64,000 nt of DNA, from positions 16,910,175 through 16,974,174 of the forward strand of contig OX419347.1 of the NCBI GenBank assembly GCA_948470475.1. The letters run 5' to 3'. The stretch is from Galaxea fascicularis. Lineage: Eukaryota > Cnidaria > Anthozoa > Scleractinia > Euphylliidae. The translations under genes were made by a program, and so were the position numbers. Shown here in pieces: positions 1 to 12,405 of this stretch. How positions within the stretch are numbered: position 1 is the first letter of the stretch; each line of letters begins with the position of its first letter. A model generated the notes under the pieces. The model ran no database searches. It had not been told where the DNA came from and saw nothing but the letters and a program-made list of their open reading frames with translations.

Positions 1-215
1 GACCACGCGAGCGATTGTGGGACCTAGTTTGGGGGACGCCATGGAAAAAAAACATATTGGACGATTTTGTTTCATTAGTATCCTGTAAACTGTTGAATCC
101 GAGGAGTCTTTGAAACGATACGCACACAAGGCACAGCAGTTTACATGTTCAGTTTGGAAATTATTTTCGTCCTTCGCGTCTCCCTAAGCAATCCCACAAT
201 CGCTTGCGTGCCCAC
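1..215. repeat. Inverted-repeat (MITE-like) element, possibly cut by window edge
   Basis: The segment at about 5-40 (acgcgagcgattgtggga...) reappears as an imperfect reverse complement at about 173-212 (...tcccacaatcgcttgcgtg). The two arms are separated by about 130 bases without an ORF. This is a typical small foldback element. No target-site duplication can be judged because the left side is at the window edge. Confidence 0.5.
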
Positions 216-403
216 TCTTGGTCCTAGGCTATCACTCTTAATTGCATGCCGCGAAGTACCTCAGTTTTAAAAACTGAAGTTTATTACATGATGATTTAAT
301 GAGCGACTAGCCTTGATAATATTCAACCCGTCAACGTCAGCCAATAATTGTTAGTCATTACTGTTATGTATCATTTTTGAGTTATAATTATTTTTTTTTG
401 CAG

Positions 404-528
404 AATCCCGTCGGGCCAGGGCGTTATGATGTTGATCGTTACGAAAAGGCTCAACACGCCAATGGGCAGAGCAGTGCCTTCAACTCAAAGACAAAACGAT
501 ACGATCTCATACGAGACAAATACTTGAC
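404..528 (+). CDS. Internal exon, STPG/SHIPPO-like (sperm-tail PG-rich) protein
   Basis: The exon follows a strong acceptor (T-tract then cag at 401-403) and ends at a consensus donor (gtaagt from 529). It is open in one frame and encodes NPVGPGRYDVDRYEKAQHAN followed by GQSSAFNSKTKRYD. The GPGRYDV...F.SKTKRY pattern resembles sperm-tail PG-rich repeat proteins, which are axonemal microtubule-associated proteins; that assignment is family recognition, not proven. The exon leaves phase 2. Upstream exons lie outside the window. Confidence 0.6.
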
Positions 529-2306
529 GTAAGTAAACACAGCTTTGTGCTTTATTTATTTATTTTGCTTTTTAGGGGGGTGGGGGTGGGGTGAGTTGTC
601 GTCCTGAGATATCTCATTTCAGCCAAACCCGTAGAATCGTAACTTGCTGCCAATTGCAGTGCGTTAGATTCCTCTCGCAGGGTATGGAGAAATGCTAGCG
701 TTTTTCGACCAATGACAATCCCAGACACAGGCAATGTTTTATAATCAGTGTTGCACATGTGACTGGGCGTGGAGAGAACAAAAATGTCGCTGGAGCGGTT
801 GAGACTAAATGCGGGACACCGTAAAGAAAACGATACCAACGATATTATTTTCATGTCGTAATCCATTCCCATTTTAACCAGCCGTGACCAAGGGTATTTA
901 TTTTATAGTTTTACTGCACCAGTAGGCTGGATGTGAACAACCTTACAGTGCTTTTTTTAGTTTTAATCGGTACAAACATCTCATGCATGTGGCTTGTTAA
1001 ATTGATGGCAACAATTCGCGTTATAGCTACCTGATGATAAGCACTAGTTATACAATTTCGGTAATTGTTGTTTTTTGTTCTTGTCACAGTGAGCGGATCA
1101 AGCCTCGGGAAGTGAACAAAGTTTTTATGGTTCCCATTGATGCGCGCGCAGTGAAGACGGTCTAGCAATCACTTAACGTTTACGGTACACAACTCCAACA
1201 CCAGAAGTATCTGATAAAATACAAACAAGTTTCTAGCATTATTGAACATTTATCTCTGATTACTAAAATTACAATTTTTGTGAAATACAATATGGTCGAT
1301 ATGAATTTTATCTTGGAAGCAAACGACGTAGGTCTTTTACCTGACACTGCAACGAGTACAATGCTTTTGAATTTATTTTGACCAGATATTTTTCTAAGGG
1401 TCCTTATATTTTGAGATTTAAATGGAGGTCGTTCTTCGTTGGCAGAAAGTAAGAAGCATTTTTTATTGATGTTTTTTTTTTTACGTTTTAATATTCTACT
1501 CTCTCTTTTCATCCTCACCAAGGAAATTATGATGTCTTTCTTGCCTCGAAGGCAGTCTTATTATATTTTTCTTACGTTGGAAGGGAAGTTTTGGAAGCTA
1601 TGTAACATGAATGAGAATGAAATACTTCTTTAGGCTTGATTTTATTTTTCACTTTATTTTTGAAGGGTTTAATCTGCGAGCCAAATCGAATTATTGAAGA
1701 CAAAATTTTTGTACAGTATTATTTCGGAATTCTTTCAAAGGGCAATGCATCAATGTAATGAAGGAGTACGTATATGCATCAATTGTGTTGAATAAAGTCT
1801 TTTTTTCTTCGATTTGTTTATCTTCGTCGCTATTATTTAACACTCTGTCGCACGGTCCAAATATTGTTCAATCTCGTTCCCAGAGGCTGCGATCCTTTTG
1901 TAAGGGGAATTGTATTGTACCAAACATATTGAACACTAAAATCTTATAAATATACCATTACTACAATGTTCGATACAATATAATTCCCCATACATGACGT
2001 ACCTACCCGTCCTTTGCCCGTTCCGCTGGACAACGGTAACGTAGGCTCTGGGGTCGAGATTGAATGTGATTATCATACACTCAATTTTCGTGGCGAGTTT
2101 GTTCGTAAGGGAGAAAAGTGACAGCAGCTCCTTTAGATTTTAGTATATAGTATTGAATAATAAAACAATTATCCTATTCAATCTTGTTGGTTGCCTTGAC
2201 TTCGGTCATTTTGAGATGACGCTTCCCTCTTTTTGAAAAACGAAGGGAAAACCGGGAACCATAATAATGTTCTTTGAAGAAAACGCACCTAAACGCAAAA
2301 GTTTAG
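529..2306. other. Putative intron, no gene seen
   Basis: This AT-rich sequence lies between two phase-compatible exons. Short ORFs on either strand (up to 113 codons) show no recognisable motif, codon pattern or flanking splice sites. I treat it as intron. Confidence 0.4.
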
Positions 2307-2510
2307 CCGCTTTACCCCAAAATTCACAAGAGCCCCCTTTGTGCGCGATTTGTTCAAGAGTGGCAAAGTCTCCCTTGTTACTTTACGACCCCCCTACAAG
2401 CTTAACGAGAGTATTAAGATAATAGATCTATCACCATTAGAACTAATGCAAAATTCTCCGAAGTTTGGCCTCTGTTCCACATCCAAACTGTGCTTGGCCT
2501 ACCTCAAGAG
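2307..2510 (+). CDS. Probable next exon of the STPG-like gene
   Basis: The stretch is open from an AG at 2305-2306 to a donor gtaaac at 2511. It encodes RFTPKFTRAPFVRDLFKSGK, then VSLVTLRPPYKLNESI and a C-terminal part ending in KLCLAYLK. Its entry phase (one base completing a codon) matches the phase-2 exit of the exon at 404-528, giving ...DKYLT-RFTPKF. The acceptor has a poor pyrimidine tract, so the exact start is uncertain. The exon exits in phase 2. Confidence 0.5.
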
Positions 2511-4058
2511 GTAAACACAATTTTCATAACTTTAATATAATTCAGCGTAATACTGAGCAAAGAAATGTTCGACCCTGTTTGAGTGTATGGTTGATCTAAC
2601 TTTTCGCATCGGCGTTTTGGCTGCATGTGTGTTTGCAAATCTTAAATCAAAATATAGATAATTTATGAGGCATTGTATGGCGAGCTCTCACTGACGGTCA
2701 TTTTCCAATACCTATTATTTAATAAAAACTACAGCCATACCCTGTTATTTTGATCACAGTGGTACCCGCACTATATACTATAAAGAGATTTTTTGGGGAA
2801 TTAATTTATCCAAACTTCGGGCTCCGAAATGTTTTCTAAGTTGAATCATATTAATTGGCTGTAGTCGGTCTGTTTTGTGTCAGATTGCCTTCAAGTAATC
2901 CCTTAATGCTTCAAACTTTCAAGGGGCTAACTCGAATGGATTAAATTATTAGATTTTGGGGACAAAACTGTGCTGAAATCAAATGGAACAAAAAACTTAT
3001 GCGTAGGCTGGCCTTTTGTGAAATAAAACTTAAAGTTTTTGACTGAGTATGATTCCAGCTGTTGCATGAGTTGTAGGCCAATGTTTGTGCAGCTGTTTAC
3101 CTGTGTTTTATACACGTATCTTTCGCTCAGTGCTGTTACATATCAGTTCCAAGCAAAGTATTTTTCAAGACATTCCATCTCCCCACTTCAGAGAAAGCTC
3201 TCAACAAAGTAATCTTACGTACTTATGTAGCTTGCGAGGCAGGCATTCAAACTGAGAAGGAGAAGGGAGTGTTCCCTTATTCCCGCCTCGCGGGCGCTCT
3301 TGCAGTCAAATTACACCTTTCCCCCCTCCCGTTTTAACGCCTGTCACGCAGGCTAGTTTAAAGCTCATTAACCAATTATATAAATTTTTGAAAGTTAAAA
3401 AAAATGGTACTCTTCCGGACTGCAATCAGGACAATCAAGTTTCATGATTTCAGCTTTGATCCCCAGGTTGAAACTGCTTACAAATAATTAATAATTAAAC
3501 GATCGATGTTGAAGGAATATTGGGGTTTAGCTGCGTCTCCAAGACAGTTCTACAGCAAGTTTAAGTTCGAGTTCAATCTTTATTTCACCTCATACGTGAT
3601 GTTTACAATGGAAAATAATAAAAGAAGGAAGCAGTGGTGAGGAGACCTCACTGAGCAAACCCCAAGGCTTAGGATAAGAGGTCCCCTCGGAGATGTATTG
3701 AGACTTATTTTTAACATGCAGTGGTACAGACGGTAAAGACAAATGGTGGATGTGTTGTACAACAATGCTAAAACATTTAGTGGAGGCTTTATTTTCTTAA
3801 AAATATCTACTCCCTATCATATCTCGCTTGCGAAATTTTAATCTATTCCCGTAGGCATGGGAGAGAAGCGTGTTGGAGTTTGATTGAATTGCAAATGATA
3901 TGCACATTTGCCTTGCGCACGCCTTTCAGTAAGTTAACGAAGGAGAATGAACAAAAATGTCGATCTGTGAAGCTTGTTTTGCAGCCTTAAAATCTTGCAG
4001 AGTTAAATCCTTGCTGTGAAGCTACTGTTGCTGTTAAAAACCATCTTCAAAAGAACAG

Positions 4059-4185
4059 AACGACAAATCGTTTATCGGACTTATTGATGAAGGCCACGTG
4101 GAGACGAAATTCAAACATGGACTCGTACAACTCGACATCTTTGAACTGTTGAATTTCGATCTAATTCAACTTGCTATCCCTTCGG
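4059..4185 (+). CDS. Possible terminal-region exon, reading frame ambiguous
   Basis: An AG at 4057-4058 precedes an open stretch that ends at a good donor (gtaagt at 4186). Read in phase with the previous exon it gives TTNRLSDLLMKATWRR... and stops at 4150-4152, which would end the STPG-like protein. In another frame it reads KFKHGLVQLDIFELLNFD... to the donor, and joins in phase to the exons at 4658 and 5483. The two readings exclude each other; I cannot choose without transcripts. Confidence 0.35.
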
Positions 4186-4657
4186 GTAAGTCTCTTCAAA
4201 TGTTGCAAACAGTTTAATGAAGTTTAAGTTCAAACCGCTTTGGGGTTTTCCGTGCCCGCCTCTCGCACGGGAAAGAATATTAGTTCAAGCTTCCAACTAG
4301 TCGTCTTTGGTGATACATGATGTGGTGAACGGCGTTTTAGGGTTTATTTACCAAGTGTAAGAGAGAAAATTTGATCGACAAACACCAAAGTGCAATATTT
4401 TGTTGCTATTAAATTTCCACAGCAACTGCCGGAAATGTTCAGTAGCTCAAGCCAGGATGAGTAACATTATTTTGTCATCTTGGCATGATTAGTGATGGAG
4501 GGAGAGAAAGGAGGGGCGGGGGGTGTATCTCTGTATTTCTTTTTTATTTTTCTGTAAATGGTATGCCACATTGGGAACAATAACCCTAGTCAAAAAAGCA
4601 AGGTAAATAAGCTAAATAAATAATAATAATAATAATCAAACCCATTTTCGCTTACAG

Positions 4658-4725
4658 GGACAAACATTGATCAGAACTTGATGGGAGTTACAGCAAAAAA
4701 TCTGAACACTGGCCTTTTGCTGAAG
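4658..4725 (+). CDS. Possible exon of unknown protein
   Basis: Acceptor ttcgcttacag and donor gtaagc flank 68 bases encoding TNIDQNLMGVTAKNLNTGLL. The exon enters in phase 1, compatible with the donor at 4186, and leaves in phase 0, compatible with the exon at 5483. No family is recognised. Confidence 0.4.
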
Positions 4726-5482
4726 GTAAGCTTCTTACATACATCTGTATTCTTGCATAATGTAGTAGGCGCCATGAAATGAATTTCTCCTGGTGCCGAG
4801 TTGCTCATGCTATTTTCCCCTGGAACATTTTCCTCCGTCATGTCATCTACAATGTTTGTAAACAACACTTTTTTCACATTGGCGGGTGCTGTTATAGACT
4901 ATGAGCATGCGCCATCCAGCTGGAGGATGAGCTAACATCCCATCCAAAAGGAGTAGAAATATCTTCACTAGTGACTTCTTATTAGTCTCGACTCTCCACA
5001 AATGGCTATGTTTTGTGACCTGTTGCCACGGTAACGAACGCTTAACCATTTGTTCCGTGATGTGTTCAGTGACTTAAAATAGGGTGAAGCTTGGTAGAAA
5101 TGATATACCCACGTTCCCCATCTTAGAGAAATTACGGCATATCAATCAACCGATGTTTTCCACTAAGGGACGGACCATTAAAAATGACGGAGAAGGGGGT
5201 TAAGGGGTGTGATGGATGTTAAGTTGCAAGATTTTTTCTTCGAATTAGTCCATTGCTTGTGCAGGTTTTTTTTTTACAAGTGCATAACTTTTCTTTTCTT
5301 TGTCTTCTACCTTGCATGAATTTCTTTTGGCTTTTCCCAACCTCACCATCACTTTTCTAATGGTCCGGCCTCCCTAACATTGTTACAACTTCTATGAGAA
5401 CGAAAGATGTGTTGTTAATCTAATAAGAGGGTGCCACTGCCTTTTTGGTTTGCTAATGTCATTCTGTTATATTTTGATGCAG

Positions 5483-5620
5483 GATGCAACGAAGACAACA
5501 ATGCAACAGGATACTTCAAACATCAGAAGCAAGACTCAAGCAAGACTCAAGCAAGAAAGAGAGATCAGGACTTTTACATGGAGTAGAGGTAGAGGGACTA
5601 ATTTCAACTTAAGAAGCTAG
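5483..5620 (+). CDS. Possible terminal exon, basic Gln/Arg-rich tail
   Basis: After an acceptor (ttttgatgcag) the frame encodes 45 residues rich in K, R, Q and T, including SKTQARLKQEREIR, then TAG at 5618-5620. Entry in phase 0 fits the exon at 4658-4725. The tandem sequence gactcaagcaa is repeated inside it. Product unknown. Confidence 0.4.
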   Translation, partial: DATKTTMQQDTSNIRSKTQARLKQEREIRTFTWSRGRGTNFNLRS

Positions 5621-5631
5621 GATAAAGATTA

Positions 5632-6416
5632 CCGTATTTACCTGGTTATACAAGCTAAACATTTTGGGAAGGAAAGCTGCGTTGTTCAGGTTGCAATCTG
5701 ACTGCTCTAATTAGGAGGCACAAGCCAAGGAAATGCAATTTATGATTATATACTTGTACAAAAGCAGTGGACTCCGGTGCCCGTTTATGTGGAAAAAATG
5801 TGATCACAGTACCATCTCTCTTTGCAAGATAACTGATTGTCAATGAATACAAGAAACAAAAGTAAAGGAACTGATCACAAGAGCAAGTAAAATTGATGTC
5901 AAATTCAATTTTCTCCCCCAGAAACATGAATAGGATTTCGAATAGGATTTGCCTTTTAATACTGGGTTTCAAAATTTAATACAACCTAAAACGGGCCACG
6001 AATGTTTGGTCGTATGATTAGAATTTTGACAGCAAAAATTAAATCAAAGGAATAAGAAGGAAGAAGGAAGCAGATCAAGACATTATTAGACCGGGTAAAA
6101 ATCGAAAAACTTGGAGACTGGTTGGCAGAGATGGATTGCTTTTTTAATTTATTCACTGCAAATTTTAAGCGATGGGGAGGAAACGAAACTCTGTATTTGA
6201 ACTTAATCAGGAGAAACAGAATGTCACAGCACTTTCAGTGAGTGGTCAAATTATTCAACAGACAAGCAGTGAAAAAGACCAAAAGGAGGTGGGTTGGTAA
6301 TACGGCAGGGTCTCCCTACTGGTTTTGTAGGAAACTTCACGTTGACTGGGCGTGGCTTATAGTTGGGATTAAGTGATCTTTAATGGGTACACCTTGAACA
6401 ACCAGGGTAAATACGG
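5632..6416. mobile_element. TIR element with TA target duplication (nonautonomous)
   Basis: The left end CCGTATTTACC(T)GGTT at 5632 matches, as reverse complement, the right end AACCAGGGTAAATACGG ending at 6416. TA lies directly outside each end (5630-5631 and 6417-6418). That is the signature of Tc1/mariner-like or related TA-inserting DNA elements. The interior holds a 105-codon minus-strand ORF at 5655-5972 without recognisable transposase motifs, so I call it a deletion derivative. Confidence 0.65.
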
Positions 6417-6974
6417 TAATTTTTTGTAACTTACTATTTTCGAAACAACCAAATTGCCAAAAATCAAATTTTCGTTTTCAAGATACAGTGCAACTTAAGA
6501 TATAAGTTATGATACAACGAGTTAGACTCGGCGCAATCTGTTGATTATATGGGATAAAGAATGAAGTCGGGAAATTAGACTAAAATGAAAACCAAGCCAA
6601 CAAACCGAGAATTTTTCAAACATTCAAACTTGTGATATTCTTTTGCGAACCTAGTATTGGTCAATACATTCTCAAAAAAACAAGATTTTGATTTTACAGA
6701 CTTTCAATTTCGTCAACCATCGGTAACTTCTGTGGAGCTGGATCCATCCAAATCGAAAGATAACCACTGGCGATTCGTGATTTCATATTCTGGGTGATTA
6801 TCCAAATTACCAACCGTCAAACCTGCTGACTGATATACTGTATTAGAAGCTCAACATGCCGAATATTAAAAAAAATTTCCACTAGAAATTGACCTATGGC
6901 GTCAAGTCGTAAAAATACAGATGTGGAGTTGGCAAAAAAGTAACCAATCATGTTTTGAGAGTGCAACTATTGAA

Positions 6975-7069
6975 GATGATGATGATGTGATGTGCCCGTG
7001 AGAAAGATGATGTGCTAGTTGCTTGGCAACGGGCGAAAGGGCAACTAAAGAAATCAGAGTCCCAGGCAT
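6975..7069 (-). repeat. SINE tail fragment, same family as 40,234-40,600
   Basis: Read on the minus strand this gives tgcctgggactctgatttct, then a segment with cctttcgcccgttgccaagc and aactagcacatcat. The same body follows the tRNA-like head at 40,470-40,560. Two copies 33 kb apart in opposite orientation support a dispersed tRNA-derived SINE. The tRNA-like head is missing here. Confidence 0.6.
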
Positions 7070-8659
7070 AGAGAACTCAGCATAGTCAAAACATTCGATT
7101 CTTTTTAGTTCTGCAAATCGTTTAAGACATACAGTGGCTGGCGATGACAGCTGTTTTGGTATGCCTGGATTTTAAGAACAGATGTTGTTCTCCGTCTTAA
7201 GCCGGCTTATTAAGAAGACATTTTAAAATATTTTAAAAGAAATAGGACGTAACGTTTTGGCGTTATCTTGTCGCTATTATCAACTAAACTAAATTTTTAG
7301 AGTCGGGTTCTCGTATGAAAAACTAGGATTTTAAGTGACAACTTCTTCAAATGACCTGAGAAATTCGGTTAGGAATGTGCTGTTTATTGCGTCGTGAGGA
7401 GACTTAAAAATTCAGTATGTCAGCTGGAATTTCGTTGTACGTAAAATAGTTTCCTGATTCACTCACTGAATTACAAACGTTTTAATAAATTTTCATTGCT
7501 TCCCTCTCTCAAAAGATGGAGATCACGTAGTTTACAATTCGCACAAATGTCAGCACAAAAACAAATATTTCAAACTACTTTAAAGAATTACTGGTTTTCA
7601 TGTAACGTCGTCAAAATTCCAGTACGTGAACTGACGGTAACAAGGCTCCTCTTGTAACATTTTCTACACACTCACAAAAAACATTTTAGGGGAGAATTTT
7701 AAGCCAATGTGTTGCTTGTTTCCTAAGGATAACAATCTTAAAATTGATGAAATTCGTAGCGATCCGAAGAGCTCGAATTGCCAAAAAGGTATAAAACTGA
7801 CATAGCCCACTTTGGAAAAGAGCATAGAGGCCTGGGAATAAGTTTTTAAAAATTGTTTCCATTGAACCTGGAAGATTGCTTCCGCCACATGAAAGAGCAC
7901 CTCAAAAATGTTACCCTAACCAGGTTTGAGGCTGTTTTATGGAATAGGAGCTGAACAAAAGGCTTCTCAAAATCGTGAAAATTAAAGACTCTGTATGGTG
8001 TGTGTCAGTGGTGGGGGTTGGGAGAAGGCACACTTTCCTAAATAGACATTTGTACAGATTTTCTTGACTTCTTGAATTCATGCTATCTGGCGGATTATCA
8101 TCCAGACGTGTTAAGGTTTACTAAAACTGCTCGTTTTGCCCCTTTCTAATCCCCAGGCTCTTACTCTTCCCAAAAGTGGGCAATTTTCACCAATTTCCAA
8201 GTGAGACATGAAAAAGTGCCTTCTTCGCAATTTTGAAGAGGAATTAGGAATTTTTTATTTCCTTTAACGACAAGTTTTGACGGCCATCTTAGTCTGAGGG
8301 GCACCAATATGGCGACCCATGGCGAGTGTTGTAATTTTCAGAAAAATGTCTTCATCATAACTTTGTTCTGTAGAGCCAAAAATAGTACCAAGTTACTTTT
8401 TTCACTAAACCTTTTTAAAAATCCTTTGCTTCTGAATCGTATTCACGCTTGCAAATATATTTGATCATATTCGGATGAAAATTAAGAATATGCGGCCTCT
8501 TCACTTTTCTGACGACCAATCTTGCTTAAATGGAGAATTAGATGGATAACAAACACGATTTAAAGAGTGAGTCCATCTTCAAGAAAGCTTCAATGCAAAT
8601 TTCTTTTCAGAAAGGCGAGATCGCGATGAGACAAGATCTCTCATAGACTACGCTAGTTA
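7070..8659. other. Intergenic, nothing recognised
   Basis: AT-rich sequence with only short ORFs (longest 78 codons, minus strand, 7664-7900). No splice-bounded coding stretch, RNA gene or clear repeat was seen. Confidence 0.4.
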
Positions 8660-9664
8660 CAGTTGAACCAGTTCAAGCGTACCCCTGTCGATTATATTAA
8701 TTAATTAAATAATATGTTGTTTGAGAATTTAAACCATTAGTAGGCCAGAGAATGCTTTTATTTTGAAAATGTGTTCAGGCAATATTCAAATGAAAATTCG
8801 GTTTCTGATTGGATTATAAGAACAAGGGATGGAAAATGTAGCTTGTTTACAAAATGGCGGCAAGAAAGCATGGCCTAGCAAGACGAACGTACGAGCCCGA
8901 AACACCTCTCTCTCACTCTGACGCAATCAGAGGGGAAATTCTTGACTAGTGCAGTCTTCGAGTTTCCAAAACGAACATTTCTCCTAATGATTTGCAGCGC
9001 GTGTGGTCCTCAAACAGACGGTCAGCCATTTCCAATGGTACGGAACCTTGACTGCTTAAGTGTGAGCCAAGAGTCAACAGCCTGAGGTCGGGAGACACAG
9101 AATAAGCTCTTCCTTGAAGGAGTTTGTGATGGTTTTACTTTATCGTCTGTTTCAGAAACCCAAATTTGATTTGAACATTTATTTGCTCATTTTTGAAGTG
9201 AATGCATTCTCTGAACGGGTTTAATAGACCCTTCACCAAAATGGCGGCCGAAAAGTTAAAATTAAGAACGTATAGCAGCACTAGAAAGAACACCTTTATT
9301 TTAGGAACCCTGCAAAGTGTCAGCGTATTAGGTTTAATATCAGCTGAGAAAATGTAAGTTGAAAACTGAAAAATTTACAGACGTTTGTATGACTGGGGGT
9401 ATACGCCATACCCCCAGTCATACAAACGTCTGTAAATTTGTCAAATTTCAACTTATATTTTCTCAGCTGATATAACACCTGATATGCTGAAACTTTGCAG
9501 GGTTACTAAACTTAAGGTGCTCTTCCTATTTCTGGTATCAGTTTTGCATTCAGTTTCATTTTAACTCATTCAAATCCATTGCCGCCATTTTGGAGAGGAG
9601 TCTATTCTCAAATACTCGATTCATTAATAGAATCTACAGGGGTACGCTTGACCTGGTTCGACTG
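8660..9664. mobile_element. 1,005-bp Tc1/mariner- or pogo-type nonautonomous element
   Basis: The left terminus CAGTTGAACCAGTTCAAGCG, followed by tacccctgt, is matched in reverse complement by the right terminus around 9626-9664 (acaggggtacgcttgacctg, then gttcgactg). The terminal repeat is about 45 bases with a few mismatches. TA flanks both ends (8658-8659 and 9665-9666). CAGT termini and a TA duplication are typical of the Tc1/mariner/pogo superfamily. No transposase ORF is present. The right third contains its own long hairpin (9219-9608). Confidence 0.8.
9219..9608. repeat. Long near-perfect foldback inside the TIR element
   Basis: The sequence folds on a centre near 9407. The inner arms cagacgtttgtatgactggg and its complement meet at gtatacgccatac. 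Pairing continues outward through ttacattttctcagctgat, tttgcagggt and ccaaaatggcggc on both sides, with scattered mismatches, for nearly 200 bases per arm. Transcription would give an extended hairpin RNA. Confidence 0.8.
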
Positions 9665-9666
9665 TA

Positions 9667-11700
9667 AGCCGTGATTTTACATACGCATCTTATAATTCTG
9701 ATTTTTGTGTAAATGAGGGCTTCCTCGTAATTCCTTTTTTCAGGAAAAATATCAATTATTTATTGAAAAACGAAAACTAAAATTTGATTGTGGATTGGTT
9801 AATCCTTGCTTTTTGTCAGCAGTTTCAATTAGAACGGTTTTGTTGTTGAGTAAATGACTTTCAGTTGTTACATTTTACCACTAAAACGTATTTCAATCAG
9901 AAATGACAGGCCATGTTTATCTGATATTTTACCGATTTCCAATTCACAGTGATTATGGTTTCTAGCCTACTTTTCTGTAAAAATTAAAAGACACGTCGAT
10001 TTGTTTCCGATGAATTCTTTCGTTGAGTTCGCAGTTGGAAGATCTAAAGAATTTTTTGTTTGCTTTTATTAATTTGAAACGTTTTCCTTTTTCCGATAAA
10101 TTTTCCTACTGAAGTGGAAGCCACTATTCAGTGAAAATCGAACGTAGCTAAAATATATTTTCGACGGAAAGATGGGAAGATGGCGACTTGAAAATTTGCC
10201 TGGATATTCAAAATTTTCAGATTATTTTTCCCAAGAAATGGTCGTTTCTCACGGAATGAAAACGAAGATGTCTTATAAATGTAGGCCTCATCCTGTGATT
10301 TGATCGCTGGAAGTAATTGTACAGTTTTACTGAACAGTTTTGCTGAGGAAGCGAAAAATTCCTTAGCCCGCCTTTTTTGAAATCCAAATTAGCGTGGACT
10401 TACGTGTCGTAGGACACTTGCCTTTGAATGAAGGCATCCAATTTAAGCTACAAATCTTTTGTAATTGAAAGTCAATTCCGCTGAAATCCAACTCCGATTT
10501 TTAGTGAATGGATGCATCATCGATGGCATGTTTCAGCAATTGAACCTTCTTTTGATTCCTGTTTCTTGCATACTAAAGTTTCGAAAGTACAAAGCAATTC
10601 TGAAATTCAAACTGTTGGCTTCATCAATGTTTTTTGAAAATAATTCCTTATGGTGTCGGGATTCTTCTATTCTTAGGCGTAGTTTGATCTTTAGAAAGTG
10701 AATTTAAGATCAATGTTCAAAGATAACTCATGCATTACAGTTTGGCAAACGTTCTTCGACGCGAGCACATCGAAATGTGTTGCTTCATGACCGTATCTAA
10801 AGTGCACCGAGAGATAATTTTAAGGACTTGTTCTGCCATCAGATCTTCAAGTCGAGGTGAAATTAAAGCTCAAACGGAAATTTTGTTTTTATATGATTCA
10901 TTGAAAAGTATTCGACCACTGTTTATGTAAAAATTTTGCGATTTATTTTGGTTGGGTTTGAAGATTTGATTTTCCGGCTTCAGTAAGACGCAATCGGTTC
11001 ACAACATAAACTTGAATTTTATCAGTTTTGAGTAAAAGTCGCTAAAAATTAGCTGGTCATTTGAATGTTGTCTCCACTGATGAAAGTAACAGGACATTCA
11101 CTGAGGGAGTACAAGACTACACAAATTTTTTGTGCTTTATGACGATGTATATTTAACATTCAAAATTATTTGAAACCTGATTGCCGTCAACCATTGTTTT
11201 TACCGTTTCAAAATGGCATTTACAACTGTGAAAAGTATGTTTGTCTTGTTTAATTTTCTTAACGGTGTTGTTAGTTATATCTTTGTTGCACTGTATCAAT
11301 TGCCTAGGACCAATTTACACGATACAATGTTTGTTTACGTGAGTCACATGCAAATTTCTAACGCTGATAATACAACATTGTTTGTAAGAATTGAAGGTTA
11401 GTTTTTGTGTCATGGACAAAAACGTGCTCAGGATCCAAATTAATTTTCCTCATTCAGACGCAGCCGTAAACGTAAACATTGTATCGGGTTTATTTTTTTT
11501 TTAAATCAACAGTTAAAACAAAGTTCCAAAATATTCGCTTAAAAAGGGGTTTTCCACTTTTGAACAAATTATTTAAGTTACCAAGCAAAATCCAGTGTAA
11601 ATTGTTTAATAAAAATTTGTTACAAATATTTTTGTATCTAATCCTTATAAATTTTTTTGTCAAAATTCTTGTCATGGTAACCCCTGGTTAAACGACTCCA
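9667..11700. other. Intergenic, nothing recognised
   Basis: AT-rich DNA. ORFs up to 78 codons (for example 10465-10701 plus) show no family features and no splice support. Confidence 0.4.
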
Positions 11701-11988
11701 ATTTTCCCGCCAAAAAACTTAGAAAAATACGGGCGCTCAAAATACGCATGCGCCGTTTTTTTTTTTAATCAAAAGAAATTTAATTTGTAGCACATTTATT
11801 GATAAAGTAGTAAACAATATTGTATTATTAATAAAGTACTCAGCAACAATAAAAGTTCCATTTCATTGTTTTTATTATATTTGTATTCTAATAACTTTTA
11901 CAAGAGTTAAGTTTTTATTTTTTTTAAAAAAACGGCGCATGCTTATTTTGAGCGCCCGTATTTTTTCTAAGTTTTTTGGCGGGAAAAT
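11701..11988. mobile_element. 288-bp MITE with about 63-base inverted arms
   Basis: The left arm 11701-11765 begins attttcccgccaaaaaactt and contains gggcgctcaaaa and cgcatgcgccgt. The right arm, about 11925-11988, is its near-exact reverse complement, ending gttttttggcgggaaaat. The interior is AT-rich and non-coding. No convincing target-site duplication was found. Confidence 0.75.
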
Positions 11989-12225
11989 CTAGCACAATTT
12001 GCACAGAGTTTACCCTGGCAATTATTTCCGCAAAAAATGTAATAGAGTACACCAACAAATTTTTAATCCGCCTAAAAAATATATACCCCATCCCGTGCAA
12101 AAAAGAACTAAAATACTTTGGTAATGCCAAGTAAAACCAATTTTGATCCTGCAATTTCTAGCAAACTGTCTAAATTGTTCAGATAAAAAAAAACTCCTGC
12201 ACGAGATGGGTTGTACATGGAAGAT

Positions 12226-12405
12226 ATTAAAACCAACATGAGGCTATGAAATATTTTGCTTTAATTTTGCGAGAGAAGAATTATCAAAATGGCAATTTAT
12301 TTTAAAATAGAGACTGAAATTTTGGAATTCATTTATTTTATTCTTCTCTCTCCCATCAAACATGAAATTTGTTTTCTTGTCTTACCATGTTGGTTTTAAT
12401 AACAA
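12226..12405. repeat. Imperfect inverted repeat
   Basis: The segment attaaaaccaacatg near 12,227 and catgttggttttaat near 12,388 are reverse complements. Further in, gagagaagaat pairs with attcttctctct. The arms are diverged; this is probably an old foldback element. Confidence 0.45.

Noticed and set aside
1180..1521. 113-codon minus ORF
   Set aside because: Lys/Ile-rich translation of AT-rich intron sequence. No motif or splice sites.
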